A DNA stretch of 48,462 bases. Origin: Minisyncoccota bacterium (GTDB taxonomy: Bacteria > Verrucomicrobiota > Verrucomicrobiia > Methylacidiphilales > Verrucolacustridaceae). The stretch spans positions 1-48,462 of the forward strand of contig JASGCJ010000007.1 in assembly GCA_030054195.1 (NCBI GenBank), read 5' to 3'. The position numbers were made by a program, and so were the translations under genes. Shown here in pieces: positions 33,819 to 42,243 of this stretch (its first letter is position 1; every line of letters starts with the position of its first letter). Below the pieces are notes generated by a model. That model was given only the letters and a program-made list of their open reading frames with translations. It was not told the DNA's origin and did no database searches.

Positions 33819-36800
33819 ATGGAATCGCGTGAAAGAGTTATTTTGCGTCGGGGGCAACTCGAAAAGGCCCTTCGGGAGAGGATTGTGATGATGGACGGCG
33901 CGATGGGGACGATGATCCAACGTCATAAGTTGACGGAGAAGGATTTCCGCGGAGAAAGGTATGCGAATCACCCTAGTGATCTGAAGGGAAATAATGATCT
34001 TCTCACGCTGACCCGGCCCGATGTCATTGGAGGAATCCATCGGGCGTATTTGGAGGGAGGGGCAGAAATTATCGAGACCAACACGTTTAATTCGACTTCG
34101 ATTTCTCAAGCTGACTACGGATTGGAAGGGGCTGTGAGGGAGATCAACCTTGAGGCGGCTCGCTTGGCGCGAAAAGTGGCGGATGAGCACATGAAAGCCA
34201 ATCCTAGTAAATTGGCTTGGGTTGCAGGGGCGGTGGGGCCGACCAACCGGACGGCATCGATGTCACCCGATGTGAACCGACCCGAGTATCGGGCGGTGTC
34301 CTTTCGGCAGCTTGCCGACGCATATGGGGAGCAGGTAAGAGCCTTAATTGAGGGAGGAGTGGATGTGCTTCTTCCCGAGACCACGTTTGACACTTTAAAT
34401 CTTAAGGCAGCGTTGTGGGCGATGGAGGAGGTTTTTGACGAGTTGGGGTATCGATTGCCTGTTATGATTTCAGTGACGATTACCGATGCATCGGGAAGAA
34501 CTCTGTCTGGGCAGACAACCGAGGCGTTCTGGCATTCGATTCGGCATGCCCAGCCCTTCAGTGTTGGAATTAATTGTGCGCTGGGTCCGAAAGAGATGCG
34601 TCCTTACATGGCGGCGCTATCCAAGTTGGCCAACTGTTTTGTCAGCTGCTACCCAAACGCTGGGCTTCCGAATGCATTTGGTGGGTATGACGAGACTCCC
34701 GAGCAGATGGCGGAGGTTTTAGGAGAATTTGCCCAAGCAGGATTTTTGAACATGGTGGGAGGTTGTTGCGGCACGACGCCGGATCATATAGCGGTGATCG
34801 CTCAGGCCGTGGCGAAAGCGAAGCCCAGAATCCCTGCAAGCCCAAGCCGCTCTACCATTCTGGCGGGACTCGAGCCTTATGAAATTGGAACGGGAGGTTC
34901 ATTCACCTCAATTGGTGAGAGAACGAACGTTACGGGATCGCCCAAATTCTCCGCTTTAATCAAAGAGGAAAAGTTTGAGGAGGCTGTGGCGGTCGCAAGG
35001 CAACAGGTCGAGGCGGGTGCGAACATGATCGATCTCAACTTCGACGAGGCTCTGTTGGATGGCGAGGCAAGCATGACGCGCTTTCTCCATCTGATCGGAA
35101 GTGAGCCGGAAATTGCGCGAATTCCTTTTATTTTGGACAGCTCCAAGTGGTCGGTTCTGGAGGCGGGCCTGCAGTGTGTTCAGGGCAAAGCGGTGGTGAA
35201 TTCGATCAGCCTAAAAGAGGGGGAGAAGGTCTTTTTGGAGCAGGCCAAAAAAGTCCGGCGCTATGGGGCTGCGGTCATTGTGATGGCGTTTGATGAGGAG
35301 GGGCAGGCGGCCGACGCAAAAAGGAAAGTGGCAATCTGTCGAAGGGCTTATCAGCTGTTAACCGAAAAAGCTGGATTAGCGCCTGAGGACATCATCTTTG
35401 ACGTAAATATTTTAACCGTGGCCACGGGAATTGAGGAGCACAACAACTACGCAGTAGAATTCATTGAGGCGGTCCGAGAGATCAAAAAGACGTTGCCTGG
35501 TTGCAAAACGAGCGGTGGATTAAGCAATATATCCTTTTCGTTCCGCGGAAATAATCCGGTCCGGGAAGCCATGCACTGCTGTTTCCTTTATCATGCGATT
35601 CAGGCTGGGTTGGATATGGCGATTGTGAATGCGGGGCAGTTGGCGGTGTATGAGGAGATTCCCGCCGACCTTAAGGAGAGGGTGGAGGATGTTCTGCTGA
35701 ATCGTCGTCCAGACGCGACGGAGCGTTTGTTGGAATTTGCGGAGACGGTCAAAGCGGGTGGAAAAACCGTGGTTAAGAATGAGGAGTGGAGGAAAAGCTC
35801 TGTAGACGAGAGGTTGCTGCACGCCCTGCTGAAGGGAATTACCGATTTCATTGATGTGGACACGGAGGAGGCACGCCAGAAGTACGGAAGGCCTTTACAA
35901 GTGATCGAGGGGCCTTTGATGGGAGGAATGCGGCATGTGGGGGATCTTTTCGGTGCGGGAAAAATGTTTCTTCCGCAAGTGGTAAAGAGTGCCCGCGTGA
36001 TGAAAAAAGCGGTGGCGTATCTGACCCCGTACATGGAAAAGGAGAAGGAGAAGGCTGGAGACAAGAGTAAAGGAGCGGGGAAAATTCTCATGGCCACGGT
36101 CAAAGGGGACGTCCATGACATTGGGAAAAATATTGTGGGAGTAGTTTTAGCCTGTAACGGGTACGAGGTAGTGGATCTGGGCGTAATGGTTCCGTGTGAG
36201 AAGATTTTAGCTGAGGCAAAATCACATGGGGTGGATCTGATTGGGCTGAGCGGCCTTATTACACCTTCCTTGGATGAGATGGTGACAGTAGCGGAGGAGA
36301 TGAGTCGCGAAAAATTTGAAATTCCCTTGTTGATTGGTGGAGCGACGACCAGTGCGGCTCATACGGCAGTGAAGATTGCCCCTGCCTATACAGGATCAGT
36401 GGTACACGTGATTGATGCCTCGCGGGTGGTTGGAGTGGCGCAGAAGTTGCTTTCGCCTGAGAATCGAGGGGGGTATTTGAGTCAAGTTCGTACGGATCAG
36501 GAGAAGGCGAGAAAGGATTATGAGACTCGTCGGGCAGCGCAGAAACTTCTTTCGATTGGGGAGGCACGGAAGCGAGCGGCAAAGTTCGATTGGTCAAAGG
36601 ATCCTGAGAAGCCTGAGTTTTTGGGGGTCAAGGTTTTCGAAAATTATCCCTTGGAGGAACTGGCGGGGTATATCGACTGGTCCCCGTTCTTTCATGCGTG
36701 GGAGCTACGGGGACGATTTCCAAAAATCCTTGAAGATCCAGTGGTGGGGGTGGAGTCGAAAAAGCTTTATGACGATGCGAGGATCCTCCTCGCTAAGATT

Positions 36801-37526
36801 TTAAAGGAAAAGCGAATCCGGGCTCGGGGTGTGATGGCTTTTTTCCCTGCGAATTCAGACGGGGACGACATTTTACTGTATGAGGATGATTCTCGAAAGA
36901 AGGTGAAAGCCAGGGTTCACGGGTTGCGGCAGCAGATGGCGAGGAGCGACGGGGAACCCAATCGTTGTCTTTCGGACTTTTTGGCGCCTGTGAGCAGTGG
37001 AAAGAAGGATTATTTAGGGGCATTTGCGGTCACTGCGGGTCACGGAGTGGAGGATTGGGCTAAGGATTTGGAAAAAGCAAACGACGATTATCAGGCGATC
37101 ATGTTGAAGGCTTTAGCGGATCGGTGTGCAGAGGCGTTTGCGGAGAGGATGCATGAGTTGGCTCGATCTGCTTGGGGATTTGGGAAAAAGGAGGGGTTGT
37201 CCAAAGAAGATTTGATTGATGAAAAGTATCGTGGGATTCGACCTGCTGCGGGTTATCCCGCTTGCCCTGACCATACAGAGAAGAGGGGGTTGATGGCGTT
37301 ATTGGATGCGGAGACAAGTGTGGGAATTCAACTCACAGAAAATTGTGCGATGACCCCCGCGAGCTCTGTGAGTGGCCTGTATTTTGGGCATCCCGAGGCT
37401 CGATACTTTGCGGTAGGTCCGATCGGTCGGGATCAGGTCGAAGACTATGCGGGTAGAAAAGGAGTGGCCGTGGAGGAGATTGAAAGGTGGCTACGGCCCA
37501 ATTTGGCATACGATCGTAAAGAGTAA
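33819..37526 (+). CDS. metH: Cobalamin-dependent methionine synthase
   Basis: 1235 residues, full four-module enzyme that transfers methyl from methyltetrahydrofolate to homocysteine. The homocysteine domain carries zinc ligands Cys253 (NCALGP) and Cys316-Cys317 ([10 protein letters not shown]). The pterin domain (about 350-620) starts with [13 protein letters not shown]. The cobalamin domain has the His766 ligand in [10 protein letters not shown]. The C-terminal reactivation domain has [15 protein letters not shown] for SAM binding. Length and residue positions are close to the E. coli enzyme. It implies a cobalamin supply. The palindromes upstream may control it; a 74-base gap separates it from the pilus-like operon. 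Confidence 0.97.
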   Translation: MESRERVILRRGQLEKALRERIVMMDGAMGTMIQRHKLTEKDFRGERYANHPSDLKGNNDLLTLTRPDVIGGIHRAYLEGGAEIIETNTFNSTSISQADYGLEGAVREINLEAARLARKVADEHMKANPSKLAWVAGAVGPTNRTASMSPDVNRPEYRAVSFRQLADAYGEQVRALIEGGVDVLLPETTFDTLNLKAALWAMEEVFDELGYRLPVMISVTITDASGRTLSGQTTEAFWHSIRHAQPFSVGINCALGPKEMRPYMAALSKLANCFVSCYPNAGLPNAFGGYDETPEQMAEVLGEFAQAGFLNMVGGCCGTTPDHIAVIAQAVAKAKPRIPASPSRSTILAGLEPYEIGTGGSFTSIGERTNVTGSPKFSALIKEEKFEEAVAVARQQVEAGANMIDLNFDEALLDGEASMTRFLHLIGSEPEIARIPFILDSSKWSVLEAGLQCVQGKAVVNSISLKEGEKVFLEQAKKVRRYGAAVIVMAFDEEGQAADAKRKVAICRRAYQLLTEKAGLAPEDIIFDVNILTVATGIEEHNNYAVEFIEAVREIKKTLPGCKTSGGLSNISFSFRGNNPVREAMHCCFLYHAIQAGLDMAIVNAGQLAVYEEIPADLKERVEDVLLNRRPDATERLLEFAETVKAGGKTVVKNEEWRKSSVDERLLHALLKGITDFIDVDTEEARQKYGRPLQVIEGPLMGGMRHVGDLFGAGKMFLPQVVKSARVMKKAVAYLTPYMEKEKEKAGDKSKGAGKILMATVKGDVHDIGKNIVGVVLACNGYEVVDLGVMVPCEKILAEAKSHGVDLIGLSGLITPSLDEMVTVAEEMSREKFEIPLLIGGATTSAAHTAVKIAPAYTGSVVHVIDASRVVGVAQKLLSPENRGGYLSQVRTDQEKARKDYETRRAAQKLLSIGEARKRAAKFDWSKDPEKPEFLGVKVFENYPLEELAGYIDWSPFFHAWELRGRFPKILEDPVVGVESKKLYDDARILLAKILKEKRIRARGVMAFFPANSDGDDILLYEDDSRKKVKARVHGLRQQMARSDGEPNRCLSDFLAPVSSGKKDYLGAFAVTAGHGVEDWAKDLEKANDDYQAIMLKALADRCAEAFAERMHELARSAWGFGKKEGLSKEDLIDEKYRGIRPAAGYPACPDHTEKRGLMALLDAETSVGIQLTENCAMTPASSVSGLYFGHPEARYFAVGPIGRDQVEDYAGRKGVAVEEIERWLRPNLAYDRKE

Positions 37527-37566
37527 GTTTTTTCCAAAGTGTTGGTGAGAGGGGGGTTCAATTCCA

Positions 37567-37596
37567 TTGACCGTAAACCTAGCCCCTTTAGATTAT
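37567..37596 (+). promoter_or_regulatory. Possible promoter of the pilus-like operon
   Basis: TTGACC (37567-37572) and GATTAT (37591-37596) stand 18 bases apart, with the ATG only 4 bases after the second box. If used, the transcript would be nearly leaderless, in line with the lack of a ribosome-binding site there. Confidence 0.3.
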
Positions 37597-37600
37597 TCTA

Positions 37601-38305
37601 ATGGGTCTTTTAAAAATTCTTTGCCTTGGGGTTTTGATTGCTGGGGTCCCTATCGGAGTGGGGGCGCAGGAGGAAAAGAAGGAGAAATCAAATTTGGAGT
37701 TTGGCAAGATTCAGGAGCTTGAGATAGAGCTAGCATCCGTTCCTGACTCGGTAGGCTCAGGCGGAAAACCGGCGCCCACGGTCGATGACAATAAAGCAAC
37801 ACAGGAAGGAAGGTGGTTGAGGATTGATGTTCCTTTTTCAACCACAAATAAGTTCACGCCTGAGGTGAAGTTTAAATTTTACTTAGAGGGTTATGAAGGG
37901 GTGCCTGAGCCCGAAGGGGGCAAGGTAAAAGAAAAATTTGTCGTGCTCACAGGAGAGGCTACGTATCGGGATGTGCCTAGGGGGAAGAAACACTATGCCG
38001 GAGTTTTTTTGCCTCCCGCATCGGTGTTGCGTTTTGCTGGGACAAAGTCTGGGGGGGAGCAAGATTGGGTTAAGGGAATGATGAATTTGAAGGTGGAAGC
38101 AACTGAGGCGGGTGCGCCAGTTCAGGGTGCCTTTGATTTGCAGGAGTCGAAGGAAAAAGGACCGAGTGGACGAGGGGGAAAGAAAGACCCTGATTGGAAT
38201 AAAAGTGCCGACGCGCAAGAGATGACGGGTGTTCTGCTTCCGATTTACGATACTCCTTTTTGGCCGAAAGATTATAAGCGTTATCCTCAGCCGAAAAAGC
38301 CCTGA
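37601..38305 (+). CDS. Amuc_1102-family pilus-like protein
   Basis: 234 residues with a signal peptide (MGLLKILCLGVLIAG...GVGAQ). The body (about 30-190) is beta-rich (RWLRIDVPFST, FKFYLEGYEG, VLTGEATYRDVPRGKKHYAGVFLPP), with a C-terminal TPFWPKDYKRYPQPKKP. Size, signal peptide and position directly upstream of a PilM-like gene match the Amuc_1102 family, whose A. muciniphila member is reported, from memory, to have an Ig-like fold related to archaeal pilins. It is probably a pilus-associated periplasmic or surface protein. No ribosome-binding site is visible. Its stop codon lies inside a hairpin that also covers the next gene's ribosome-binding site. Confidence 0.72.
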   Translation: MGLLKILCLGVLIAGVPIGVGAQEEKKEKSNLEFGKIQELEIELASVPDSVGSGGKPAPTVDDNKATQEGRWLRIDVPFSTTNKFTPEVKFKFYLEGYEGVPEPEGGKVKEKFVVLTGEATYRDVPRGKKHYAGVFLPPASVLRFAGTKSGGEQDWVKGMMNLKVEATEAGAPVQGAFDLQESKEKGPSGRGGKKDPDWNKSADAQEMTGVLLPIYDTPFWPKDYKRYPQPKKP

Positions 38306-38319
38306 TCAACAGGGGCTTT
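38296..38319 (+). promoter_or_regulatory. Hairpin joining stop codon and next ribosome-binding site
   Basis: AAAGCCCTG (38296-38304) pairs with CAGGGGCTTT (38310-38319, one bulged G) around the loop ATCAA. The left arm and loop contain the TGA stop of the upstream gene; the right arm contains AGGGG, the ribosome-binding site of the PilM-like gene at 38324. A ribosome reaching the stop would open it, which suggests translational coupling. There is no T-run, so it is not a standard terminator. Confidence 0.5.
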
Positions 38320-38323
38320 CATT

Positions 38324-40063
38324 ATGGCAACTTTTGCACGAAGAGTAGTGCTGGATGTGGGGGCTGGGGAGGTCCGAATCGGTGAAATCAGTCCGGACAA
38401 ACGGGGTGCGCCGGTTTTAACTCTTTTGAGGTCCGTCAGTCTCAATATAGATCCAACGAAACCGGCGGAATTTTTTCCAGCTGTTATGCAGGCGATAGGC
38501 TCTTTGGTTAAAGAAGTTGGCGTTAAGTCGGGTTTGACCACACTTTGTCTGGGTGGACCCTCGGTTTTTACACGGGTGATCAAGCTTCCGTTGAGTGACC
38601 CGGGACAAGTTGAGCAGATGGTTGGATTTGAGGCTCAGCAGGCGGTGCCTGCGATTGAGGAGGCAAGTTGGGATTTTCAGGTCTTCCCCCCAGGTCAAGC
38701 CGGAGCGGCCGAGCTGGAAGCTCTGATTGTCGCGATGAAGACTGAGACGGTCACTGAGACGATGGCGGCGGCTTCGGCGGCTGGGCTGAAAACAGATATT
38801 GTTGATCTTTCCCCCACTGCCTTGATCAACGCTTTTCGATATCAGTACCCTGAAGTTGAGGCTTGCACCTTAATTTTGGAGATCGGAGCAAGATCGACCA
38901 ATATTTTGCTGGTTGAAGGGAAAAAAATCTTTTGTCGGGTCGTGCCTCTGGGTGGTGCCAGTGTAACACAGGCAATTGCTGCGGATTTGCAGGAATCCTT
39001 TGCGGGAGCAGAGGTATTAAAAAAGGCCAAAGGTTTTGTCCATCCGGGAGGTTCGTATGAGGAGCCTGCTGAGGAGCAGGCGGCACGCATTAGTAAATTG
39101 GCTCGTGGAGTGATGACGAGATTGCACACAGAAGTTGAGCGATCGATCACCTTTTATCGAAGCCAACAGGCAGGGAGTAGGCCGACACGTGTGCTTTTGG
39201 CAGGGGGTGGAGCGGCCTTGGGTCTGACGGATCTGTTTTTTCAGGATAAGTTAAAGATTCCTGTTGAGTATTTTCAGTCGTTTCGAAGGATGTCGATTGG
39301 AGCGGGTGTCAATCGCGCTGAGATCGCCAAAAACTTCCCTGCATGGGCAGGTTTGGTGGGAGCAGCGTTGCGGGGCCTGCCAGACAGCCCTTGCAAAATT
39401 AATATTTTGGGGTCAGCACAAAAGATGGCTGCTGGACGTGTTAAAGATCGTCCAGCGATGGTGGCGGTCGCAGTAGCGGTTGCTTTCATGCTTTTACTTC
39501 CAGGAATCCACGGGTTTTGGCAATCCGCCCGCCTGGGGGCAGTCATATCACCCCAAACTGCTGAGGTGGATGAAGTGGAAGGGGCATTGACACAGGTAGG
39601 CACCGAGCAGAAAAAAATGAATGACCTGTTGAATCTAGCAAATCAGTCTCTTGTTTTACAGGGCGAGCGGATGAGATGGCCTCTCTTGCTGGAGGAGATT
39701 CGGTCGAAAAGCTTGCCTGGGTTGTGGGTAACATCCCTCAAGCTGAGTGAAAGCGCCCCGGGAGCAGAAGGGGAGAGTGCCGCTGCAAAGCCAGCCAATG
39801 GGAAGACTTCGGTGCCTGTTTTGGAAATTGGTGGATTCTTTGAGACGCAGTCAGAAGCCGCGGATGCAAAAGTGGTGGAGGACTTTCGCAAGGGTTTGAG
39901 TGAGGGTGGGATTTTGCAAAACGTAACGACTACCCAGCGAGACAACCCTGAGCGGGTGGATGGGAAAACGGAACAAGTGGCACTCAAGTTTGCCATGAGG
40001 GCCGAGTGGCCTGTGGGTGGAGTTCCCCCCGTGGAGGCGGCTAAAAAGCCGGCAAATCCATGA
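38324..40063 (+). CDS. Amuc_1101-family PilM-like protein with PilN-like tail
   Basis: 579 residues. Residues about 1-370 form an actin-like ATPase fold of the PilM/FtsA type: VVLDVGAGEVRIGEI at the start, ILEIGARSTNILLVEGKK in the middle and RVLLAGGGAALGLTDLF before the end of the domain. A single transmembrane helix (about 380-398) is followed by a coiled segment and a periplasmic domain (about 420-560) like PilN. In type IV pili PilM (cytoplasmic) and PilN (membrane) are separate partners; here they appear joined in one chain. It overlaps the next gene by 4 bases. Confidence 0.8.
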   Translation: MATFARRVVLDVGAGEVRIGEISPDKRGAPVLTLLRSVSLNIDPTKPAEFFPAVMQAIGSLVKEVGVKSGLTTLCLGGPSVFTRVIKLPLSDPGQVEQMVGFEAQQAVPAIEEASWDFQVFPPGQAGAAELEALIVAMKTETVTETMAAASAAGLKTDIVDLSPTALINAFRYQYPEVEACTLILEIGARSTNILLVEGKKIFCRVVPLGGASVTQAIAADLQESFAGAEVLKKAKGFVHPGGSYEEPAEEQAARISKLARGVMTRLHTEVERSITFYRSQQAGSRPTRVLLAGGGAALGLTDLFFQDKLKIPVEYFQSFRRMSIGAGVNRAEIAKNFPAWAGLVGAALRGLPDSPCKINILGSAQKMAAGRVKDRPAMVAVAVAVAFMLLLPGIHGFWQSARLGAVISPQTAEVDEVEGALTQVGTEQKKMNDLLNLANQSLVLQGERMRWPLLLEEIRSKSLPGLWVTSLKLSESAPGAEGESAAAKPANGKTSVPVLEIGGFFETQSEAADAKVVEDFRKGLSEGGILQNVTTTQRDNPERVDGKTEQVALKFAMRAEWPVGGVPPVEAAKKPANP

Positions 40064-41091
40064 AGGGTAAGATGACTCAACGCCAGATGGTTTTGGCTGC
40101 CGCTGGGGGAGGTTTCCTGCTTATTGCTGTTGCTGCAGGGTATTTTGGATGGAGTTCTTTGGGTGAGGTGCAATCCCAGGCCCAGGCTTTAGCGGAGCGC
40201 AAACTAAAGCCAGAGCTAGCGGCGATTTTAACAAAGCCAGGCGGTGCGGGTGCAGCTCGCAAAGAGGCTGTCGAGATTGGGAAAATAGCGGAGGAGGTGA
40301 GTCAAGCTGAGGAGGGCTTGGTTGGAAGTTGGCGGGAGGGGTATGAAAAAGGCTCTGGGGTGGGGCAAGGTTGGTCCCAAGATCCGAACCAGTGGAAGGA
40401 TCGTTTGATCGCGACGAACGACCGATTGAAAAAGCAGTCAGGAAAAAAAGGGGACAACAGCCGCGTTATTTTGGCGGATGATTTTTATTTAGGTCTGCAA
40501 GAGTACAAGCAGCAGAATCCGTCTGCGGACAAAGTTCCTGAATTGGCTCTGCAACTTTCCGTTGCGGAAAAATTAGTGGAATTGCTGATGGACGCAAAAA
40601 AGTCGGCTAAAGAAAAGTATCCAACTCAGTGTATTGTACAGTCGATCGTGAGCCCTGGGCTTTCCGCCGCCGACCCTGATAAAAAGAGCAGTGACAAAGC
40701 AAAAGCAGGAACGAGCCCGACAGGAATTCTGCGTGAGGGATATACGTTACAGTTTGAAAGTTCACCCGAGGTTTTGTATGGCTTTATTCAAAGAGTCGCT
40801 AAGGACCCGTGGCTTTTCGTTGTGATGAACTTGAGTCTAGAAAATGATTTGAAAGAATTTCCTAAGCGCAGTGAGATAGCCAAGAAATTCGCAGACGCAA
40901 ATAAGCCCGCGGATGGGGCCGCCACCGAGAATTCAACAGATGGTGCAAGAGGAAGTGCAAATCCGCCGACCCGCCCTCCACTTTTGATGGTGCTAGCAGG
41001 GAAAGAGAGGATGAAAGTCGTGGTGCGGATTGATTTTGTCGGTTGGAAAACACCTGTTGCAGGGAAAGCTCCTGAGAAGAGGAAGACGTAA
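40060..41091 (+). CDS. Amuc_1100-family pilus-like protein
   Basis: 343 residues. One N-terminal transmembrane helix (about 11-30) is followed by a long coiled-coil-like segment (about 33-90) and a mixed alpha/beta domain, with YTLQFESSPEVLYGFIQRVAKDPWLFVVMNLSL near 225-255. The layout resembles PilO (helix, coiled coil, ferredoxin-like domain), and its place after PilM/PilN agrees. By gene order it corresponds to Amuc_1100, which in A. muciniphila is an outer-surface protein with effects on the host. The ATG overlaps the previous stop by 4 bases. Confidence 0.75.
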   Translation: MKGKMTQRQMVLAAAGGGFLLIAVAAGYFGWSSLGEVQSQAQALAERKLKPELAAILTKPGGAGAARKEAVEIGKIAEEVSQAEEGLVGSWREGYEKGSGVGQGWSQDPNQWKDRLIATNDRLKKQSGKKGDNSRVILADDFYLGLQEYKQQNPSADKVPELALQLSVAEKLVELLMDAKKSAKEKYPTQCIVQSIVSPGLSAADPDKKSSDKAKAGTSPTGILREGYTLQFESSPEVLYGFIQRVAKDPWLFVVMNLSLENDLKEFPKRSEIAKKFADANKPADGAATENSTDGARGSANPPTRPPLLMVLAGKERMKVVVRIDFVGWKTPVAGKAPEKRKT

Positions 41092-42167
41092 TGAAACTTT
41101 CACCATGGTGGATTGGCGGAGGTGCTGGATTGGTTGTCTTGGGGCTCGTGGGCCTAACCTTTGGGTTTCTTCAGCCCGGATGGCCGGAGCCAGTAGAAAC
41201 ACCCGCAGGGGGGGGTAAATCTCCCCTTGCTGATGCGAAACAAAAGTCTTCTGAGTTTCGCGCAAAAATCGAAGAGTTGGAGCAGAAGAAGGGCGCACTC
41301 AAGGATACGCTGGAGAAGCATCGGGTATTTGTATCGCGAAGCCTTGTGTTTTTGCCCAAGGAAGCTGAACCTGTTCAACCCCTGAATCCCGATCAGGTCA
41401 CCGAGGATGGTATTCAGGTTGGCTGGAAGTTGAAGCATGGATTCTCCCCTGAAGACCCTGAGGTTGGCACGCAAGATGGGGATCAAGACGGATTCACGAA
41501 TTTTGAGGAGTATCAAAAGAAGACCGACCCGCAAGACCCTGCCAGTAGCCCCTCGAAATGGGTAAAACTGAAAATTGCTTCAGTGGATCCAGCCAAAATG
41601 ACGGTAAGTTTTTCCGGAAAGAGTGCTGGGCGATACACGTTACGTTTTAAAACAGTCGGAAAGCCTAAGGATGTAGATGTTGCAACTGGCGATAAGCTGT
41701 GGGTGGTGGCAACAGCAAAGGGAGTGGACATCACGAAAAGCGTGGATGAGGTCAAAGGAAAAGTGGGAGGGACGAATGCTTGCCCCCATGCGATTCCCCT
41801 TTTGGTGAAAGAGTACAAAGACGACAAGGGGATCAAGCTGGATGAGAAAACAAAAACAGAGAACGAGTATGATGACTCCATAATCGTTTTGGAGCGGTTG
41901 GATGACCTGAACGGGCCGGTTAGCCTGAAAATTGATGAGAGAGGAAAGTCAAGGGGGGTGGAGTGGGGGGTGGGTGACGTTCGCTTGTTTTCGATGGTAC
42001 CTGGAGAGGGTGAAATGGGACCTTATCGGATTGGGCAAAGCTTTCCTTACGCAGGGAAAACATTCGTTGTGGTTGGGGCGAGTGCACAAAAAGTCTCTCT
42101 CCGTATGAAACCTGAGGGGGAGTCCGTAGATATCCTGCCGAAGGAGATGCTCACAGCATCTCCCTAG
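41091..42167 (+). CDS. Amuc_1099-family pilus-like system protein
   Basis: 358 residues. A membrane helix (about 5-25) is followed by a coiled segment (about 45-80). A calcium-type loop, GTQDGDQDGFTNFEEYQKKTDP near 122-145, resembles thrombospondin type-3 or dockerin-like repeats. Beta-rich C-terminal parts follow (MTVSFSGKSAGRYTLRF). By order it matches Amuc_1099. It could be the PilP-like link between the inner-membrane PilMNO set and the secretin; this is inference. TAATG: its ATG shares one base with the previous stop. A 76-base stretch separates it from the secretin start used here. Confidence 0.7.
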   Translation: MKLSPWWIGGGAGLVVLGLVGLTFGFLQPGWPEPVETPAGGGKSPLADAKQKSSEFRAKIEELEQKKGALKDTLEKHRVFVSRSLVFLPKEAEPVQPLNPDQVTEDGIQVGWKLKHGFSPEDPEVGTQDGDQDGFTNFEEYQKKTDPQDPASSPSKWVKLKIASVDPAKMTVSFSGKSAGRYTLRFKTVGKPKDVDVATGDKLWVVATAKGVDITKSVDEVKGKVGGTNACPHAIPLLVKEYKDDKGIKLDEKTKTENEYDDSIIVLERLDDLNGPVSLKIDERGKSRGVEWGVGDVRLFSMVPGEGEMGPYRIGQSFPYAGKTFVVVGASAQKVSLRMKPEGESVDILPKEMLTASP

Positions 42168-42243
42168 TCATTGGTAAGTTCTTCACGACAGGTCGGGGGT
42201 GGCGTTGACCCATCCGCCTGCCCAAGCGGTATATTTAAGCCTT

